Shown: positions 13,829 to 14,259 of the stretch, piece after piece | Position numbering within the stretch: the stretch's first letter is position 1 | How the letters are laid out: each line of letters opens with the position of its first letter | From: Candidatus Acetothermia bacterium | GTDB lineage: Bacteria > Bipolaricaulota > Bipolaricaulia > Bipolaricaulales > Bipolaricaulaceae | Length of the DNA: 14,259 nucleotides | Reading direction: 5' to 3' | Assembly (NCBI GenBank): GCA_023255835.1 | Contig: JAGDVW010000041.1 | Coordinates: forward strand, 1,910-16,168 | Made by a program: the position numbers and the translations under genes | The notes under the pieces: model-generated | Seen by the model: only the letters and a program-made list of their open reading frames with translations | What the model was told of the DNA's origin: nothing | The model's database searches: none

Positions 13829-14259
13829 GCCCCTGCCTTTCCCGCCGCCCGCGTCAGGGCTCTGCGGACCAAAACCCCGGCCACCTGGCGACGCCACTCC
13901 CCTGAGGCCCGCCGGTCGTCTTCCACCTCTATTCGGGCTTTTACCTCCTCTTCCACCTTGCGCCAAAGGGCCTCCTCCAGCCGCTCCCCAATAAGCGCCT
14001 CTTCGAGCCAAAGGAGCCTCTCCCCCCGCGCGGGCCTCGCGCCCACAGCCACCCGGGCCCAAGAAATCCGCCCCTCCCGAAGACCCAAACCCGCACAAAC
14101 GTTGAGGAGGGCGATATCCCAGGCGTTCCGGCCGATCTTCTCGAAGGCAAAGGCTCCATCGCAAGGAGGGAGAACGACTTCCAAAAGGACCGCTTTTCGG
14201 AAGATCTTGCGGAATTCGCCAGCATATAGATCCACAAGCTCGGCCCGTTCCTCTTTTTC
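13825..14259 (-). CDS. FAD-binding subunit of molybdenum hydroxylase (C-terminal part, runs off the edge)
   Basis: The last 144 codons are visible; the reading frame is open through the right edge and the true start is outside. The segment begins EKEERAELVDLYAGEFRK and LLEVVLPP, matching the family's G-rk-Ell-P strand. It continues through the C-terminal CO_deh_flav_C-type domain: FEKIGRNAWDIALLNVCAGL, a small VAVGARPARGERL turn, and the ending DDRRASGEWRRQVAGVLVRRAL. That places it in the FAD subunit of xanthine/CO dehydrogenase-like enzymes, whose full length is about 280-290 aa, so roughly half is missing here. A GTG at 14235 could be read as a start, but the conserved residues upstream argue against it. 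The stop overlaps the 2Fe-2S start (ATGA), implying coupled translation. Confidence 0.88.
   Translation of the reverse strand, partial: EKEERAELVDLYAGEFRKIFRKAVLLEVVLPPCDGAFAFEKIGRNAWDIALLNVCAGLGLREGRISWARVAVGARPARGERLLWLEEALIGERLEEALWRKVEEEVKARIEVEDDRRASGEWRRQVAGVLVRRALTRAAGKAGA

Noticed and set aside
13829..14164. Upstream extension of the 2Fe-2S subunit frame
   Set aside because: The extra residues are Gly/Arg/Pro-rich shadow of the FAD subunit; the conserved domain begins at ATG 13828.

Overview
This is a compact, GC-rich bacterial window. rsmH, ftsL and ftsI show a cell-wall-dividing bacterium. A tungsten-type aldehyde:ferredoxin oxidoreductase and a molybdenum hydroxylase suggest anaerobic or thermophilic metabolism. 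Genes are packed with 4-nt start/stop overlaps and there are almost no intergenic gaps. I cannot fix the lineage from the sequence. An uncultivated thermophile such as Bipolaricaulota/Acetothermia would fit, but that is a guess. I see no rRNA, tRNA, CRISPR array, insertion sequence or phage gene.

Layout. (1) Positions 82-3038, minus strand: an apparent run reading from right to left. It holds a secreted DUF1573 protein fused to two cysteine-less rhodanese domains, an ArsR repressor with a CxC metal-site motif, a UPF0718/ArsP-type permease with a CSC motif, a 77-aa CPKC redoxin, and an 82-aa CC-motif protein. It looks like a metalloid, thiol or sulfur handling module. (2) Positions 3097-8796, plus strand: hom, aldehyde:ferredoxin oxidoreductase, rsmH, ftsL and ftsI, mostly overlapping and probably one operon. 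(3) Positions 8757-10237, minus strand: a slipin/stomatin protein translationally coupled to a WalJ/YycJ-type metallo-beta-lactamase-fold protein. Its 3' end overlaps ftsI by 40 bp. (4) Positions 10300-11040, plus strand: tpiA, divergent from slipin. (5) Positions 11037-14259, minus strand: a three-subunit xanthine dehydrogenase-family molybdenum hydroxylase in FAD, 2Fe-2S, Mo order. The FAD subunit runs off the right edge.

Regulation visible in the sequence. The slipin gene has a near-consensus sigma-70 promoter (TTGACA, 18 bp, TATTAT), and tpiA has an overlapping divergent one. A perfect CCCCTTT/AAAGGGG inverted repeat covers the slipin -35 and the tpiA ribosome binding site. hom and the DUF1573-rhodanese gene share a palindromic -10, AGTATACT. 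Both hom and arsR have a -10 exactly 7 nt before their start codon, which suggests leaderless mRNAs. A TGTGCACA palindrome sits on the arsR start.

The most unusual items are the secreted DUF1573-rhodanese-rhodanese protein at the head of the permease/redoxin cluster, and the aldehyde oxidoreductase wedged between hom and the division genes.
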